NCBI RefSeq assembly: GCF_003123725.1
Contig: NZ_QETA01000001.1
Location: 248,001 to 312,000 of the forward strand
Origin: Corticimicrobacter populi
GTDB taxonomy: Bacteria; Pseudomonadota; Gammaproteobacteria; Burkholderiales; Burkholderiaceae_B
Reading direction: 5' to 3'
DNA length: 64,000 bases
Under the pieces are notes generated by a model that made no database searches, had not been told where the DNA came from, and saw nothing but the letters and a program-made list of their open reading frames with translations. This document shows positions 17,803-25,049 of the stretch, piece by piece. The translations under genes and the position numbers were made by a program. The first letter of the stretch is position 1. Each line of letters begins with the position of its first letter.

Positions 17803-18006
17803 TTACCGGATAGTGTGGGGATTTTCGAAAATCTCTTCAACCGGGCGCTCGAAAAGGACACTGATCCGGAATGCCAGATCCAGTGAAGGATCGTGCTTCC
17901 CGGTTTCCAGTGCGTTGACCGCTTGGCGCGAGACACCCAGGCGTGTTGCGACGTCGGCCTGTGTCCAGCTGGCCTCGGCACGCAGTACTCGCAATCTGTT
18001 TTTCAT
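17803..18006 (-). CDS. Small Xre-family HTH regulator
   Basis: This 67-residue protein is a bare helix-turn-helix domain: WTQADVATRLGVSRQAVNALETGKHDPSLDLAFRISVLFERPVEEIF. This form is common among small Xre regulators paired with membrane proteins. Its ATG is three bases after the stop of the upstream membrane-protein gene, so the two are surely co-transcribed. It is a natural candidate for binding the palindrome at 18500-18515, which lies between the divergent promoters; that link is an inference. Confidence 0.88.
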   Translation of the reverse strand: MKNRLRVLRAEASWTQADVATRLGVSRQAVNALETGKHDPSLDLAFRISVLFERPVEEIFENPHTIR

Positions 18007-18009
18007 GCT

Positions 18010-18435
18010 TCAGTGGCTTGTGCGAACAAAGGGGGATACCAGGGCGTAGATGCCCCAGAACAGCGGGTAGATGAGCCAGCCTGGCAGGTGTGGGGCAGCT
18101 GCGTAGGTTTCCCCGAACCCCCAGGCACTCCACAGGGCCATGGTGCTGCCGGCCGAGATGATGAAGCACTTGGCGACGATGGTTCGCACGTATTCATCGC
18201 TGTCAGCCATCAATCGCAGGGTGGCCCATATCTGGGCCATCACGGGCAGCGCCACTGCCACTGCCAGGATCCAGCCGAGCGCCTGTCCGAGAATGCCATC
18301 GAACACCCCCAGGATGGCGGCCAGATTGAGCAGCACATAGATGCCCATGAGCGTGGCAGTGCGGATCATGTAGATGCGGGCGGGTGAAGGGATGTCCGAG
18401 TTAGTGGTGCCGGTGTGCATGGTGTGACAGCCCAT
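18010..18435 (-). CDS. Small membrane protein co-transcribed with the Xre regulator
   Basis: The 141-residue product has about four hydrophobic segments (near 28-46, 50-70, 88-105 and 117-135) and no motif I recognise. Similar membrane protein plus short Xre regulator pairs occur in many bacteria, with the membrane partner proposed to sense or control the regulator; the function is unknown. The start could be ATG 18435 or ATG 18420. The promoter TTGACA (18491-18496) with TACAGT (18468-18473) lies just upstream. Confidence 0.75.
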   Translation of the reverse strand: MGCHTMHTGTTNSDIPSPARIYMIRTATLMGIYVLLNLAAILGVFDGILGQALGWILAVAVALPVMAQIWATLRLMADSDEYVRTIVAKCFIISAGSTMALWSAWGFGETYAAAPHLPGWLIYPLFWGIYALVSPFVRTSH

Positions 18436-18467
18436 AGAGAAAAGTGGATGTGGATGAGGGAATCATG

Positions 18468-18518
18468 ACTGTATGGGTGTCATGTTTTCTTGTCAATAAG
18501 TAAAGTTTGCTTTACATT
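18468..18518. promoter_or_regulatory. Divergent promoters with shared perfect palindrome operator
   Basis: On the plus strand TTGTCA (18490-18495) and TACATT (18513-18518) are 17 bases apart, and the palindrome GTAAAG-TTTG-CTTTAC (18500-18515) fills the spacer. On the minus strand TTGACA (18491-18496) and TACAGT (18468-18473) are also 17 apart. A repressor bound to the palindrome would block the hydrolase promoter and sit against the -35 of the regulator operon. The Xre protein at 17803-18006 is the likely binder. Confidence 0.7.
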
Positions 18519-18547
18519 AAAAGCTGTTCAAATAAAGGAAGCACCTC

Positions 18548-19447
18548 ATGCGTCTATCAATCATGCTGGCAGCCGTCGGACTGTCATTCTCACTGTCCAG
18601 TGCCGCGTTGGCTCAATCCGTGATGATGGGTGCCGAAGGCGTCGGGCACGACCGGATTTCCGTGGAGGTCGCAGGGGAGGGGCCGGATGTCATTCTGGTG
18701 CCAGGCATGGCATCCTCGCGCGAAGTCTGGTCCGGCCTGGCGGCGCGCCTGCGACAGACCCATCGGTTGCATCTTGTGCAAGTGGCAGGGTTTGCTGGCT
18801 CGTCGCCCGTTGCAGGCGATGCCGATGGGCTTGTGGCTGCGCCGGTGGCCGAGGCCATCGCTGATTACATCGAGCGCGAGCACCTGGACAGGCCGGCCAT
18901 TATCGGTCACTCGCTGGGAGGGGAGGTGGCCCTGATGCTGGGTGCCCGCCATCCTGATCAGGTGGGCAGGCTGATGATTGTTGATGCCTTGCCTTTTTAC
19001 AGCTTGTTGTTCGATCCTGCGGCTACCAGCGAGACGGCCCGGCCGGGTGCCGATGCCTTCCGGGCGGCCTGGCTGGCTGCAACGGATACGCAGGCCGAGA
19101 TCATGCAGGCTGCCGCGCTGGCAAGCTTGGTCCGCAATGAGGCTGCCAGGCCGGCATTGCTTGCTGCCAGTATGCGTTCTGATCGGCAGACTGTAGCCAA
19201 TGCCAGTCATGAATTGATGATGACAGATCTGCGGGGGGAAATCAGCCGTATCACGGTACCCGTGGAGGTGGTCTATGCCTATGACACAGCGTATGGGGTG
19301 CCGGTGGCCAGCGTCGATATGACCTTCCGTGATGCTTACAATGAAGTGCCGGAGGTTGTCTTCAGGCGCATCGATGAGAGCTTTCACTTCATCATGCTGG
19401 ATCAGCCGGCGCAGTTCGAGCGCGTAGTGCTCGAGTTTTTGCGGTGA
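18548..19447 (+). CDS. Secreted alpha/beta hydrolase
   Basis: The 299-residue product has a signal peptide (cleavage likely after ALA, about residue 22). The alpha/beta fold shows oxyanion region VPGMASS (51-57), nucleophile S122 in GHSLGG, a likely acid D near 250-260 and a C-terminal histidine in SFHFIML near 285. It would act in the periplasm or outside on an ester or similar substrate, which is unknown. The ribosome site AAAGGA precedes ATG 18548. It is divergent from the Xre/membrane pair and shares their operator. Confidence 0.88.
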   Translation: MRLSIMLAAVGLSFSLSSAALAQSVMMGAEGVGHDRISVEVAGEGPDVILVPGMASSREVWSGLAARLRQTHRLHLVQVAGFAGSSPVAGDADGLVAAPVAEAIADYIEREHLDRPAIIGHSLGGEVALMLGARHPDQVGRLMIVDALPFYSLLFDPAATSETARPGADAFRAAWLAATDTQAEIMQAAALASLVRNEAARPALLAASMRSDRQTVANASHELMMTDLRGEISRITVPVEVVYAYDTAYGVPVASVDMTFRDAYNEVPEVVFRRIDESFHFIMLDQPAQFERVVLEFLR

Positions 19448-19479
19448 GTTTTTGGTTACAGGGCGCGGCAACCCAAACG

Positions 19480-19512
19480 AAAAAGGGGTCTTCCATATGG
19501 AAGACCCCTTCG
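19480..19512 (-). terminator. Terminator of tRNA-Arg
   Basis: AAGGGGTCTTCC pairs with GGAAGACCCCTT around a four-base loop. On the minus strand it runs into TTTTTCG just past the tRNA-Arg 3' end. It may also stop the converging hydrolase transcript. Confidence 0.8.
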
Positions 19513-19515
19513 AAT

Positions 19516-19592
19516 TGGCGCGCCCGGCAGGATTCGAACCCACGACCCCTTGGTTCGTAGCCAAGTACTCTATCCAACTGAGCTACGGGCGC
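19516..19592 (-). tRNA. tRNA-Arg (anticodon ACG)
   Basis: The minus strand gives a 77-base cloverleaf with GCGCCCG/CGGGCGC acceptor stem, anticodon ACG (ICG after deamination by TadA) between CTTGG and CCAAG, and encoded CCA at 19516-19518. Confidence 0.96.
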
Positions 19593-19633
19593 ATTTGCTG
19601 TGGCACGAACTGCGTGTTCAGCAAAGAGGGAGA

Positions 19634-19662
19634 ACTATAGCAGACTGATTTTTCTTTTGCAA
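19634..19662 (-). promoter_or_regulatory. Sigma-70 promoter of tRNA-Arg
   Basis: On the minus strand TTGCAA (19657-19662) and TATAGT (19634-19639) have an ideal 17-base spacing, placing the start about 35 bases before the tRNA. Confidence 0.7.
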
Positions 19663-19966
19663 GAGGCTTTTTTTGGGGGGGAGAGTGAGTTGCTGGCAAG
19701 CCTGTGCGCTTGCGTGGCCACATTGCTCGGGACGCCCGGAGTCTGTTGCGTTTGAATGAAACTAAAATTTAAATTTAAAAAATAAATTTATTCTTGCGGT
19801 CATGAAATCTGTGTGCCAGTATGAAAATCATTGGTTCACATGAAAGCATACGTTTTTGTTCCGGGTGTGATCCATAAATAAAAACTGGCCGTTATTTCAT
19901 GAACTGCGATTCTCGATGATTTTATGGCCAATAAATAGTGAGTCGCTATTTTTCAGGAGCTGATCA
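19663..19966. other. A+T-rich intergenic region upstream of csbD
   Basis: This gap of about 300 bases holds no gene I can support. Around 19755-19795 it is almost pure A/T (repeated AAATTTAAATTT-like sequence), in sharp contrast to its surroundings. It probably carries the promoter and regulatory region of the csbD-like stress gene, and could be a target for nucleoid proteins. I could not single out a promoter. Confidence 0.5.
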
Positions 19967-20167
19967 ATGAACAATGATATTGTCGCTGGAAAATGGAAGC
20001 AGTTGACCGGCAAGGCCAAGGCCGCATGGGGAGAGTTGAGTGATGATGAGTTGACGCGAACCGAAGGCAATGCCGAGCGCCTGGTCGGGTTGGTGCAAGA
20101 GCGCTATGGCAAGACCAGGGATCAGGCAGAGAAAGAAGTGCGCGAATTTTTCAAGCACAATCCCTGA
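19967..20167 (+). CDS. CsbD family stress protein
   Basis: The 66-residue hydrophilic product MNNDIVAGKWKQLTGKAKAAWGELSDDELTR... is the CsbD fold (YjbJ in E. coli), an abundant general-stress protein of unknown mechanism. CAGGAG precedes the ATG. A DUF1328 membrane protein follows 58 bases downstream. Confidence 0.93.
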   Translation: MNNDIVAGKWKQLTGKAKAAWGELSDDELTRTEGNAERLVGLVQERYGKTRDQAEKEVREFFKHNP

Positions 20168-20225
20168 CCGGCGGTATGTATTTGGCAGGAAGCACCCATA
20201 AACTGGATTAACTGGGAGGTGGCTG

Positions 20226-20390
20226 ATGCTTTACTATGCTGCAGTTTTCTTCGTGATTGCAATCGTTGCGGCCGTACTGGGTTTTGGCGGTATTGCTGCA
20301 GGCGCGGCAGGGATTGCCAAGATTCTGTTTTTTGTCTTTCTGGTTCTCGCCGTTCTGTCGATCCTGAGCGGCGTGCTGAGAAAGAAATAA
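20226..20390 (+). CDS. DUF1328 (YtjA-like) small membrane protein
   Basis: The 54-residue protein [26 protein letters not shown]... has two hydrophobic helices with a glycine turn and a basic end (LRKK), as in the DUF1328/YtjA family. GGGAGG lies upstream of ATG 20226. CsbD and DUF1328 genes often neighbour each other as stress-induced pairs. Confidence 0.9.
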   Translation: MLYYAAVFFVIAIVAAVLGFGGIAAGAAGIAKILFFVFLVLAVLSILSGVLRKK

Positions 20391-20431
20391 GGCGGGCCAT
20401 ATCGTCAGGTGTGCGTGTGCCTGAATAATAA

Positions 20432-20734
20432 TTACAGGTTGTCGCCAAATGCGATCAGTGCTGCAACGAAGGTTGTGGCACTGACGCCAGCCAGCCAGTA
20501 GGCACGCCTGGCCGCCCAGGCATTGTCACGGCTGAAAGCTGTGAGAAGGGCGATCAAGGACCACAGGCCACTGAAGGCGAGCAGACAAAGCGTGTAGACA
20601 AAACCGCTCAGATCGTACGACCCTCCGCCTATGGAAGGGTGATGCGGGCTGCGAGGCCACAGCAAAGCAACCAGCGGGATGGCAACCACGGCGAAGATGA
20701 CGAGCCATACTTGAAATCGACGGTCTTTCAGCAT
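20432..20734 (-). CDS. Small membrane protein, unrecognised
   Basis: From ATG 20734 the product has 100 residues with hydrophobic segments near 8-25, 43-63 and 78-95, so about three membrane helices; I do not recognise a family. The frame remains open upstream through both tRNA genes to 20947, which is an artefact. It lies 21 bases after tRNA-Leu(TAA) on the same strand and may be read from the tRNA promoter. Confidence 0.6.
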   Translation of the reverse strand: MLKDRRFQVWLVIFAVVAIPLVALLWPRSPHHPSIGGGSYDLSGFVYTLCLLAFSGLWSLIALLTAFSRDNAWAARRAYWLAGVSATTFVAALIAFGDNL

Positions 20735-20755
20735 AAGGCAAGTGATTGATCTGGC

Positions 20756-20842
20756 TGGTGCCCGAGACCGGAATCGAACCGGTACGACCGCAAGGCCGAG
20801 GGATTTTAAGTCCCTTGTGTCTACCAATTTCACCACTCGGGC
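20756..20842 (-). tRNA. tRNA-Leu (anticodon TAA)
   Basis: The minus strand has a class II tRNA of 87 bases with GCCCGAG/CTCGGGC acceptor stem, anticodon TAA between GGGAC and TCCC, a long variable arm and encoded CCA (20756-20758). It lies five bases downstream of tRNA-Ser. Confidence 0.95.
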
Positions 20843-20847
20843 TGATC

Positions 20848-20937
20848 TGGCGGAAGCGGTGAGATTCGAACTCACGAAGGGCGCAAACCCTTGCCGGTTT
20901 TCAAGACCGGTGCAATCGACCACTCTGCCACGCTTCC
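20848..20937 (-). tRNA. tRNA-Ser (anticodon TGA)
   Basis: This is a 90-base class II tRNA on the minus strand with GGAAGCG/CGCTTCC acceptor stem, anticodon TGA between CCGGT and ACCGG, a long variable arm (AAGGGTTTGCGCCCTT) and encoded CCA (20848-20850). It is the first gene of a tRNA-Ser/tRNA-Leu pair. Confidence 0.95.
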
Positions 20938-21088
20938 TTGTGTACACTCCATGGGGTCTTCATGGAAGGTTTCGTGCTCTGCGATCTTGCATCGTAGCAG
21001 CATGAAGGGCGCCATGATAATCGATTTGCAACATCCAAGGCAAAGGTCCGGCAAAAAAACGGACACAGACAACACAGGAATCCGCATC

Positions 21089-22066
21089 ATGCTGGCAATC
21101 GAAATTTCCAAACCGGGTGGCCCGGACGTACTGGCACCTGTCGAACGTGCCATTCCGGAGCCTGGTCCTGGGGAAGTGTTGATCCGGGTGGCGGCGGCAG
21201 GTATCAATCGACCCGATGTATTCCAGCGCATGGGCAGCTATGCACCGCCGCCGGGGGCTTCCGATCTGCCGGGGCTCGAGGTGTCGGGCGAAATCGTGGC
21301 GGGAGATGTGCAAGCGGGCGGCTTTCGGATCGGCGATGCGGTGTGTGCCCTGACACCAGGTGGTGGTTATGCTGAATACTGCGTTGCGCCGGCCAGCAAC
21401 TGCCTGCCTGTACCGGCAGGCTTGTCGGTGATTGATGCGGCAGGGTTGCCCGAGACATGCTTTACGGTCTGGAGCAATGTGTTCGATCGCGGCGCGCTGG
21501 CACCGGGCGAGCGCCTGCTGGTGCATGGCGGTGCCAGCGGGATCGGTACGACGGCGATCCAGATTGCCCATGCGCTGGGGCACGAGGTCTATGCCACGGT
21601 CGGCAGCGACGACAAGGTGCGTGCCGTCGAGGCGCTGGGGGCGACACGGGGCATCAACTACCGCACGCAAGACTACGTGGATGTCGTGAAGACAGCCACG
21701 AATGGGCGTGGCGTGGATGTGATCCTGGATATGGTGGCAGGCGACTATATCAATCGCAATCTGCGCTGTATTGCCGATGACGGGCGTATTGTCGTCATTG
21801 CGCTGCTGGGGGGAGGCAAGGCCGAAATCAGCATGAGCCATATTCTGTTGCGTCGTATCACCCTGACCGGCTCTACCCTGCGTCCCCGTTCTGTAGAGTT
21901 CAAGGCGCAGATTGCGCAGTCCTTGCGCGAAAGGGTCTGGCCACTGATCGGGCAGGGGAGAATCAAGCCGGTTGTGCATGCTACCTTTCCGCTGCGTGAG
22001 GCGGCCCAGGCCCATGCCTTGATGGAGTCGAGCGGCCATACGGGGAAAATCCTGCTGACGCCCTGA
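21089..22066 (+). CDS. NAD(P)H:quinone oxidoreductase, PIG3/QOR type
   Basis: The 325-residue zinc-free medium-chain dehydrogenase reduces quinones with NADPH. It shows the GroES-like domain (GINRPDVFQRMGSYAPPPGASDLPGLEVSGEI, about 39-70) and the Rossmann fold with HGGASGIGTTAIQIAHALG (near 148-166). ATG 21089 has AGGAA upstream; the frame is open further upstream, overlapping the tRNA-Ser region, and those starts are rejected. Its position before tpiA and secG is a frequent order in Burkholderiales. Confidence 0.88.
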   Translation: MLAIEISKPGGPDVLAPVERAIPEPGPGEVLIRVAAAGINRPDVFQRMGSYAPPPGASDLPGLEVSGEIVAGDVQAGGFRIGDAVCALTPGGGYAEYCVAPASNCLPVPAGLSVIDAAGLPETCFTVWSNVFDRGALAPGERLLVHGGASGIGTTAIQIAHALGHEVYATVGSDDKVRAVEALGATRGINYRTQDYVDVVKTATNGRGVDVILDMVAGDYINRNLRCIADDGRIVVIALLGGGKAEISMSHILLRRITLTGSTLRPRSVEFKAQIAQSLRERVWPLIGQGRIKPVVHATFPLREAAQAHALMESSGHTGKILLTP

Positions 22067-22184
22067 TGGCAGCTATGTGTCGGGCGGAGCAACACACCGG
22101 GCGCAACACACGCTACAATAGCGGGTTTTCATGTGCGCCCGAATCGGGCCAGACCTCAGTCTCCATCGAGTGAATACTTCCACA

Positions 22185-22922
22185 ATGCGTCGCCTGGTCA
22201 TAGGCAATTGGAAAATGAACGGCAGCCTGGCAGAGAATGGCCGGCTGTTGTCGGCCTTGCTTGATCAGTCTGGCCGGGCACAGGATGCCGAGCTGGCTGT
22301 CTGCGTGCCTTATCCCTATCTGGCTCAGGCTGCGCAGGCGTTGGATGGGCACAAGGCGGCCATTGCATGGGGTGCGCAGGATGTCAGTGTGCATGCGCGT
22401 GGTGCCTTCACGGGTGAGGTGTCGGCCGATATGCTGCATGATTTTGGCGTGCGCTGGGTGCTGGCAGGCCATTCGGAGCGACGAGCCTATCATGGCGAGT
22501 CCGATGAGCTGGTGGCGCTCAAGGCAGAGGTGGCGCTTGCTGCCGGCTTGGCGCCGGTGGTCTGTGTGGGCGAAACCCTGCAGCAGCATCAGGATGGGTT
22601 GGCTCATGAGGTGATCGCGCGCCAGCTGGGGCCGGTTCTCGCGCTTGGGGCCGAACGGCTGGCCCGACTCGTGGTGGCCTATGAGCCTGTCTGGGCTATC
22701 GGTACAGGGCAGACGGCCACGCCGGAACAGGCCCAGGAAGTGCATGCGTTTATTCGTGCAACGCTGGCGGCAGCCGGCGCGGCGCAGGTCAGGTTGTTAT
22801 ATGGGGGCAGCGTCAAGCCAGACAACGCCGCCGGATTGTTTGCCATGGAAGATATCGATGGTGCCCTGGTGGGCGGCGCATCCCTGGATGCGGATGAATT
22901 CATTGCCATTGCTGCTGCTTAA
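22185..22922 (+). CDS. tpiA: Triosephosphate isomerase
   Basis: The enzyme interconverts dihydroxyacetone phosphate and glyceraldehyde 3-phosphate. The 245-residue product has GNWKMNGS with catalytic K10, the electrophilic histidine in LAGHSERR (near 94), catalytic glutamate in [11 protein letters not shown] (near 166) and phosphate-binding [11 protein letters not shown]. The ATG at 22185 fixes the usual N-terminus ([10 protein letters not shown]). Confidence 0.97.
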   Translation: MRRLVIGNWKMNGSLAENGRLLSALLDQSGRAQDAELAVCVPYPYLAQAAQALDGHKAAIAWGAQDVSVHARGAFTGEVSADMLHDFGVRWVLAGHSERRAYHGESDELVALKAEVALAAGLAPVVCVGETLQQHQDGLAHEVIARQLGPVLALGAERLARLVVAYEPVWAIGTGQTATPEQAQEVHAFIRATLAAAGAAQVRLLYGGSVKPDNAAGLFAMEDIDGALVGGASLDADEFIAIAAA

Positions 22923-22946
22923 AAAAGTATTTCGGAGTCTTTTCTG

Positions 22947-23417
22947 ATGTCATTTGCTCTCAATATCCTGATGGTCGTCCAGATCATTGCCGCGCTTTCG
23001 ATCATCATTCTGGTGCTGTTGCAGCAGGGCAAGGGGGCCGACATGGGCTCTTCGTTCGGCAGCGGCTCGGCGGGCAGTCTTTTTGGTGCGACCGGGGCAG
23101 CCAACTTTCTGTCGCGCATGACCAAATGGGCCGCGATCGTGTTTTTTTGCGCTACCGGCGGCCTGGCCTATCTGGGTTATGGTTCACGCCAGGCTGTTGA
23201 TAGCGGCAGCCTGATGCAGGAATACAGCAATGATCGCTCCGTGCCGCAGTTGCCGGGTTCTGATCCTGTGCCGGCACCTGCGCCTGCTGGTGTGCCCGAT
23301 GCATCGGTGCCCACAGCGCCGGCAGCTGTGCCGCAGGCACCTGCAGCCAGCGATGTGCCGACGGCTGTGCCCGAGGCGCAGCAAGCGCCCGCAGAAACGC
23401 AGCCAGCGCAACAATAA
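22947..23417 (+). CDS. secG: Preprotein translocase subunit SecG with long Ala/Pro-rich tail
   Basis: SecG is the small SecYEG subunit aiding SecA-driven translocation. The two membrane helices (about 5-25 and 52-72) flank the conserved loop QQGKGADMGSSFGSGSAGSLFGATGAANFLSR. At 156 residues it is longer than E. coli SecG (110). The extra part (about 95-156) is an Ala/Pro/Gln-rich low-complexity tail. It starts 24 bases after tpiA with CGGAG upstream. Confidence 0.95.
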   Translation: MSFALNILMVVQIIAALSIIILVLLQQGKGADMGSSFGSGSAGSLFGATGAANFLSRMTKWAAIVFFCATGGLAYLGYGSRQAVDSGSLMQEYSNDRSVPQLPGSDPVPAPAPAGVPDASVPTAPAAVPQAPAASDVPTAVPEAQQAPAETQPAQQ

Positions 23418-23423
23418 CGAGTT

Positions 23424-23453
23424 TGCACACGGTCATAATGTTGTGCTATAATT
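23424..23453 (+). promoter_or_regulatory. Promoter of tRNA-Leu(GAG)
   Basis: TTGCAC (23424-23429) and a perfect TATAAT (23448-23453) are 18 bases apart, and the -10 is extended by TGC. The tRNA begins 15 bases after the -10, so its primary transcript would have a very short leader. Confidence 0.65.
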
Positions 23454-23468
23454 TATGACTTTCCTGAT

Positions 23469-23553
23469 GCCGTCGTGGTGGAATTGGTAGACACGCTATC
23501 TTGAGGGGGTAGTGGCGAAAGCTGTGCGAGTTCGAGTCTCGCCGACGGCACCA
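23469..23553 (+). tRNA. tRNA-Leu (anticodon GAG)
   Basis: An 85-base class II tRNA has GCCGTCG/CGACGGC acceptor stem, anticodon GAG, a long variable arm and encoded CCA (23551-23553). It follows secG, as in many betaproteobacteria. Confidence 0.95.
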
Positions 23554-23557
23554 AAGA

Positions 23558-23611
23558 TTTAAACCTGTTGATCATCCAGAATCAAAAATCATCAGATTCA
23601 ACAGGTTTAAA
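23558..23611 (+). repeat. 14-bp perfect inverted repeat after tRNA-Leu(GAG)
   Basis: TTTAAACCTGTTGA (23558-23571) pairs exactly with TCAACAGGTTTAAA (23598-23611) around a 26-base loop. It starts four bases after the tRNA CCA end. No U-run follows, so a classic terminator is doubtful; it may be a 3' processing structure or a remnant of an insertion. The rest of the gap to 23851 holds no supported gene, apart from a small ACGCAAG/CTTGCGT hairpin near 23616-23634. Confidence 0.6.
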
Positions 23612-23851
23612 GCAACGCAAGCAGATCTTGCGTTCAAGATCATCAATCACTCTTCATCTATTTGGTTGCTCGCCAGTTTCGATTGCGCGATGTTGCCGTT
23701 CATGTGCTTTTTTTCTGCGCGCCAGAAGTTTTTGATTCTTGATGATGGCAGGCATTATCCCGATTGCGTCTGTCACCACCATGCAATACGATGTTTCTCA
23801 ACGTTGCGCCGCAACGCTTTTGCCCCAAGGGGATTGAGTGGGAACGAAAAC

Positions 23852-24100
23852 ATGAGAAAAGCCACTGTCATTATTGCGATTGTCAGCTTGGGGGCGCTTG
23901 CCGCCTGCCAGGCACCAGCCGGTTCGCGCGGCTCGCAATCGAGCACGTCAGAGTTCGATTGCATTGCAGGTACCGTCGGCGGTGCCGTTATCGGCGGCTT
24001 GCTGGGCAACACAATTGGAGGCGGTCGCGGCCGCACGGTTGCAACTGCCGCCGGCATCGGTGCCGGTGGTTATCTGGGTAACAGCATGGGGTGCCACTGA
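23852..24100 (+). CDS. Glycine-zipper outer-membrane lipoprotein (17 kDa antigen-like)
   Basis: The 82-residue precursor has a signal peptide with lipobox LAAC (cysteine near residue 18) and a glycine-zipper domain (GTVGGAVIGGLLGNTIGGGRGRTVATAAGIGAGGYLGNSMG). This matches small Rickettsia 17-kDa antigen/SlyB-like lipoproteins. ATG 23852 is preceded by GGGA. Its stop overlaps the start of the next gene by one base, so the two are translationally coupled. Confidence 0.85.
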   Translation: MRKATVIIAIVSLGALAACQAPAGSRGSQSSTSEFDCIAGTVGGAVIGGLLGNTIGGGRGRTVATAAGIGAGGYLGNSMGCH

Positions 24101-24486
24101 TGATCAAAACCACCTTCACAAAAACGGCCTGCCGCGTGGCGTTGTCCTTGGCCATGGTATTGCCCGTATCAGCCATGGCACAGTCTGCTCCTTCTACGAT
24201 GCAATGGGATGATGCCTATTTCGTGGAAATCGATATCGACAAGGATGGCCGCGTCAGTGTGGAAGAGTATGAAATCTTCATGCGCGATGCTTTCAACAAG
24301 CTCGACAAGGATGGCAATGGTCGCCTGACCCGTGCCGAGACGCTTGAGGTGCTCACCGAGGAGCAGTTTGATTTTCTCGACAAAAACAAGGACGGCGAGG
24401 TCGAGCTGGATGAATTCATCGTGCAGGTCACGGCTGAATTCAAGCGTCAGGACCGCGATGGGGATGGATACCTGAAGCGTCGTTGA
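24100..24486 (+). CDS. Periplasmic EF-hand calcium-binding protein
   Basis: The 128-residue product has a signal peptide (to about residue 28, SAMA) and four EF-hand loops: DIDKDGRVSVEE, DKDGNGRLTRAE, DKNKDGEVELDE and DRDGDGYL. It should bind calcium in the periplasm. The ATG at 24100 uses the last base of the upstream TGA (TGATG). A hairpin with arms CCCGGCAG/CTGCCGGG at 24495-24523 follows. Pairing with a glycine-zipper lipoprotein hints at an envelope role; nothing more specific can be said. Confidence 0.85.
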   Translation: MIKTTFTKTACRVALSLAMVLPVSAMAQSAPSTMQWDDAYFVEIDIDKDGRVSVEEYEIFMRDAFNKLDKDGNGRLTRAETLEVLTEEQFDFLDKNKDGEVELDEFIVQVTAEFKRQDRDGDGYLKRR

Positions 24487-24667
24487 TCGTGTTGCCCGGC
24501 AGATGCATCATCCTTCTGCCGGGTTGCCGGGCCTCGCATTTTGCCTGTTCTCCAGAAGCCCAATCCAGGTGGCGCCTGCCGGGAAAACCCTGTAAAGTAA
24601 CGCATTCGACCACTTTTAAGGTGGTTGCCACCGATGAACCAAACAACAACATGATGGAGCCTTGTCA

Positions 24668-24904
24668 ATGAGCAACAAGGGGCAAATCCTGCAGGATCCT
24701 TTCCTTAATACACTGCGCAAAGAGCATGTGCCTGTGTCGATCTACCTGGTCAATGGTATCAAGCTGCAAGGCCAGATCGAGTCCTTCGACCAGTATGTCG
24801 TGCTGTTGCGCAATACCGTGACCCAGATGGTCTACAAGCATGCCATCTCGACGGTCGTGCCTGCCCGTCCGGTCAATCTGCCGGTCGAGGAGTCCGAAGA
24901 CTGA
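24668..24904 (+). CDS. hfq: RNA chaperone Hfq
   Basis: Hfq forms hexamers that pair small RNAs with mRNAs. The 78-residue product has Sm1 ([37 protein letters not shown]) and Sm2 ([13 protein letters not shown], with the YKH motif). ATG 24668 has TGGAG upstream; the TTG two codons earlier is rejected. hflX, hflK and hflC follow, the conserved order. Confidence 0.98.
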   Translation: MSNKGQILQDPFLNTLRKEHVPVSIYLVNGIKLQGQIESFDQYVVLLRNTVTQMVYKHAISTVVPARPVNLPVEESED

Positions 24905-24934
24905 GTGCGGTTGCACCCTTCGGCATGACTTGCG

Positions 24935-24972
24935 ATGGCGCGGCAGCTTCGGCGGCTTGCGCCATTTTTTTG
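24935..24972 (+). terminator. Terminator between hfq and hflX
   Basis: ATGGCGC pairs with GCGCCAT around a 17-base loop and is followed by seven T. It would end or attenuate hfq transcription before hflX. The loop is GC-rich and may extend the stem. Confidence 0.7.
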
Positions 24973-25049
24973 CGCTGGCATGCAAGGCGGAATCCGCTTC
25001 ATGCGGCCAGCATGCATGATGACCTATTGCCCATCGGCAGGAACTACAC

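Noticed and set aside
20735-20947. 71-codon upstream extension of the small membrane protein through tRNA-Leu and tRNA-Ser
   Set aside because: The extension translates two tRNA genes; the ATG at 20734 is the plausible start.
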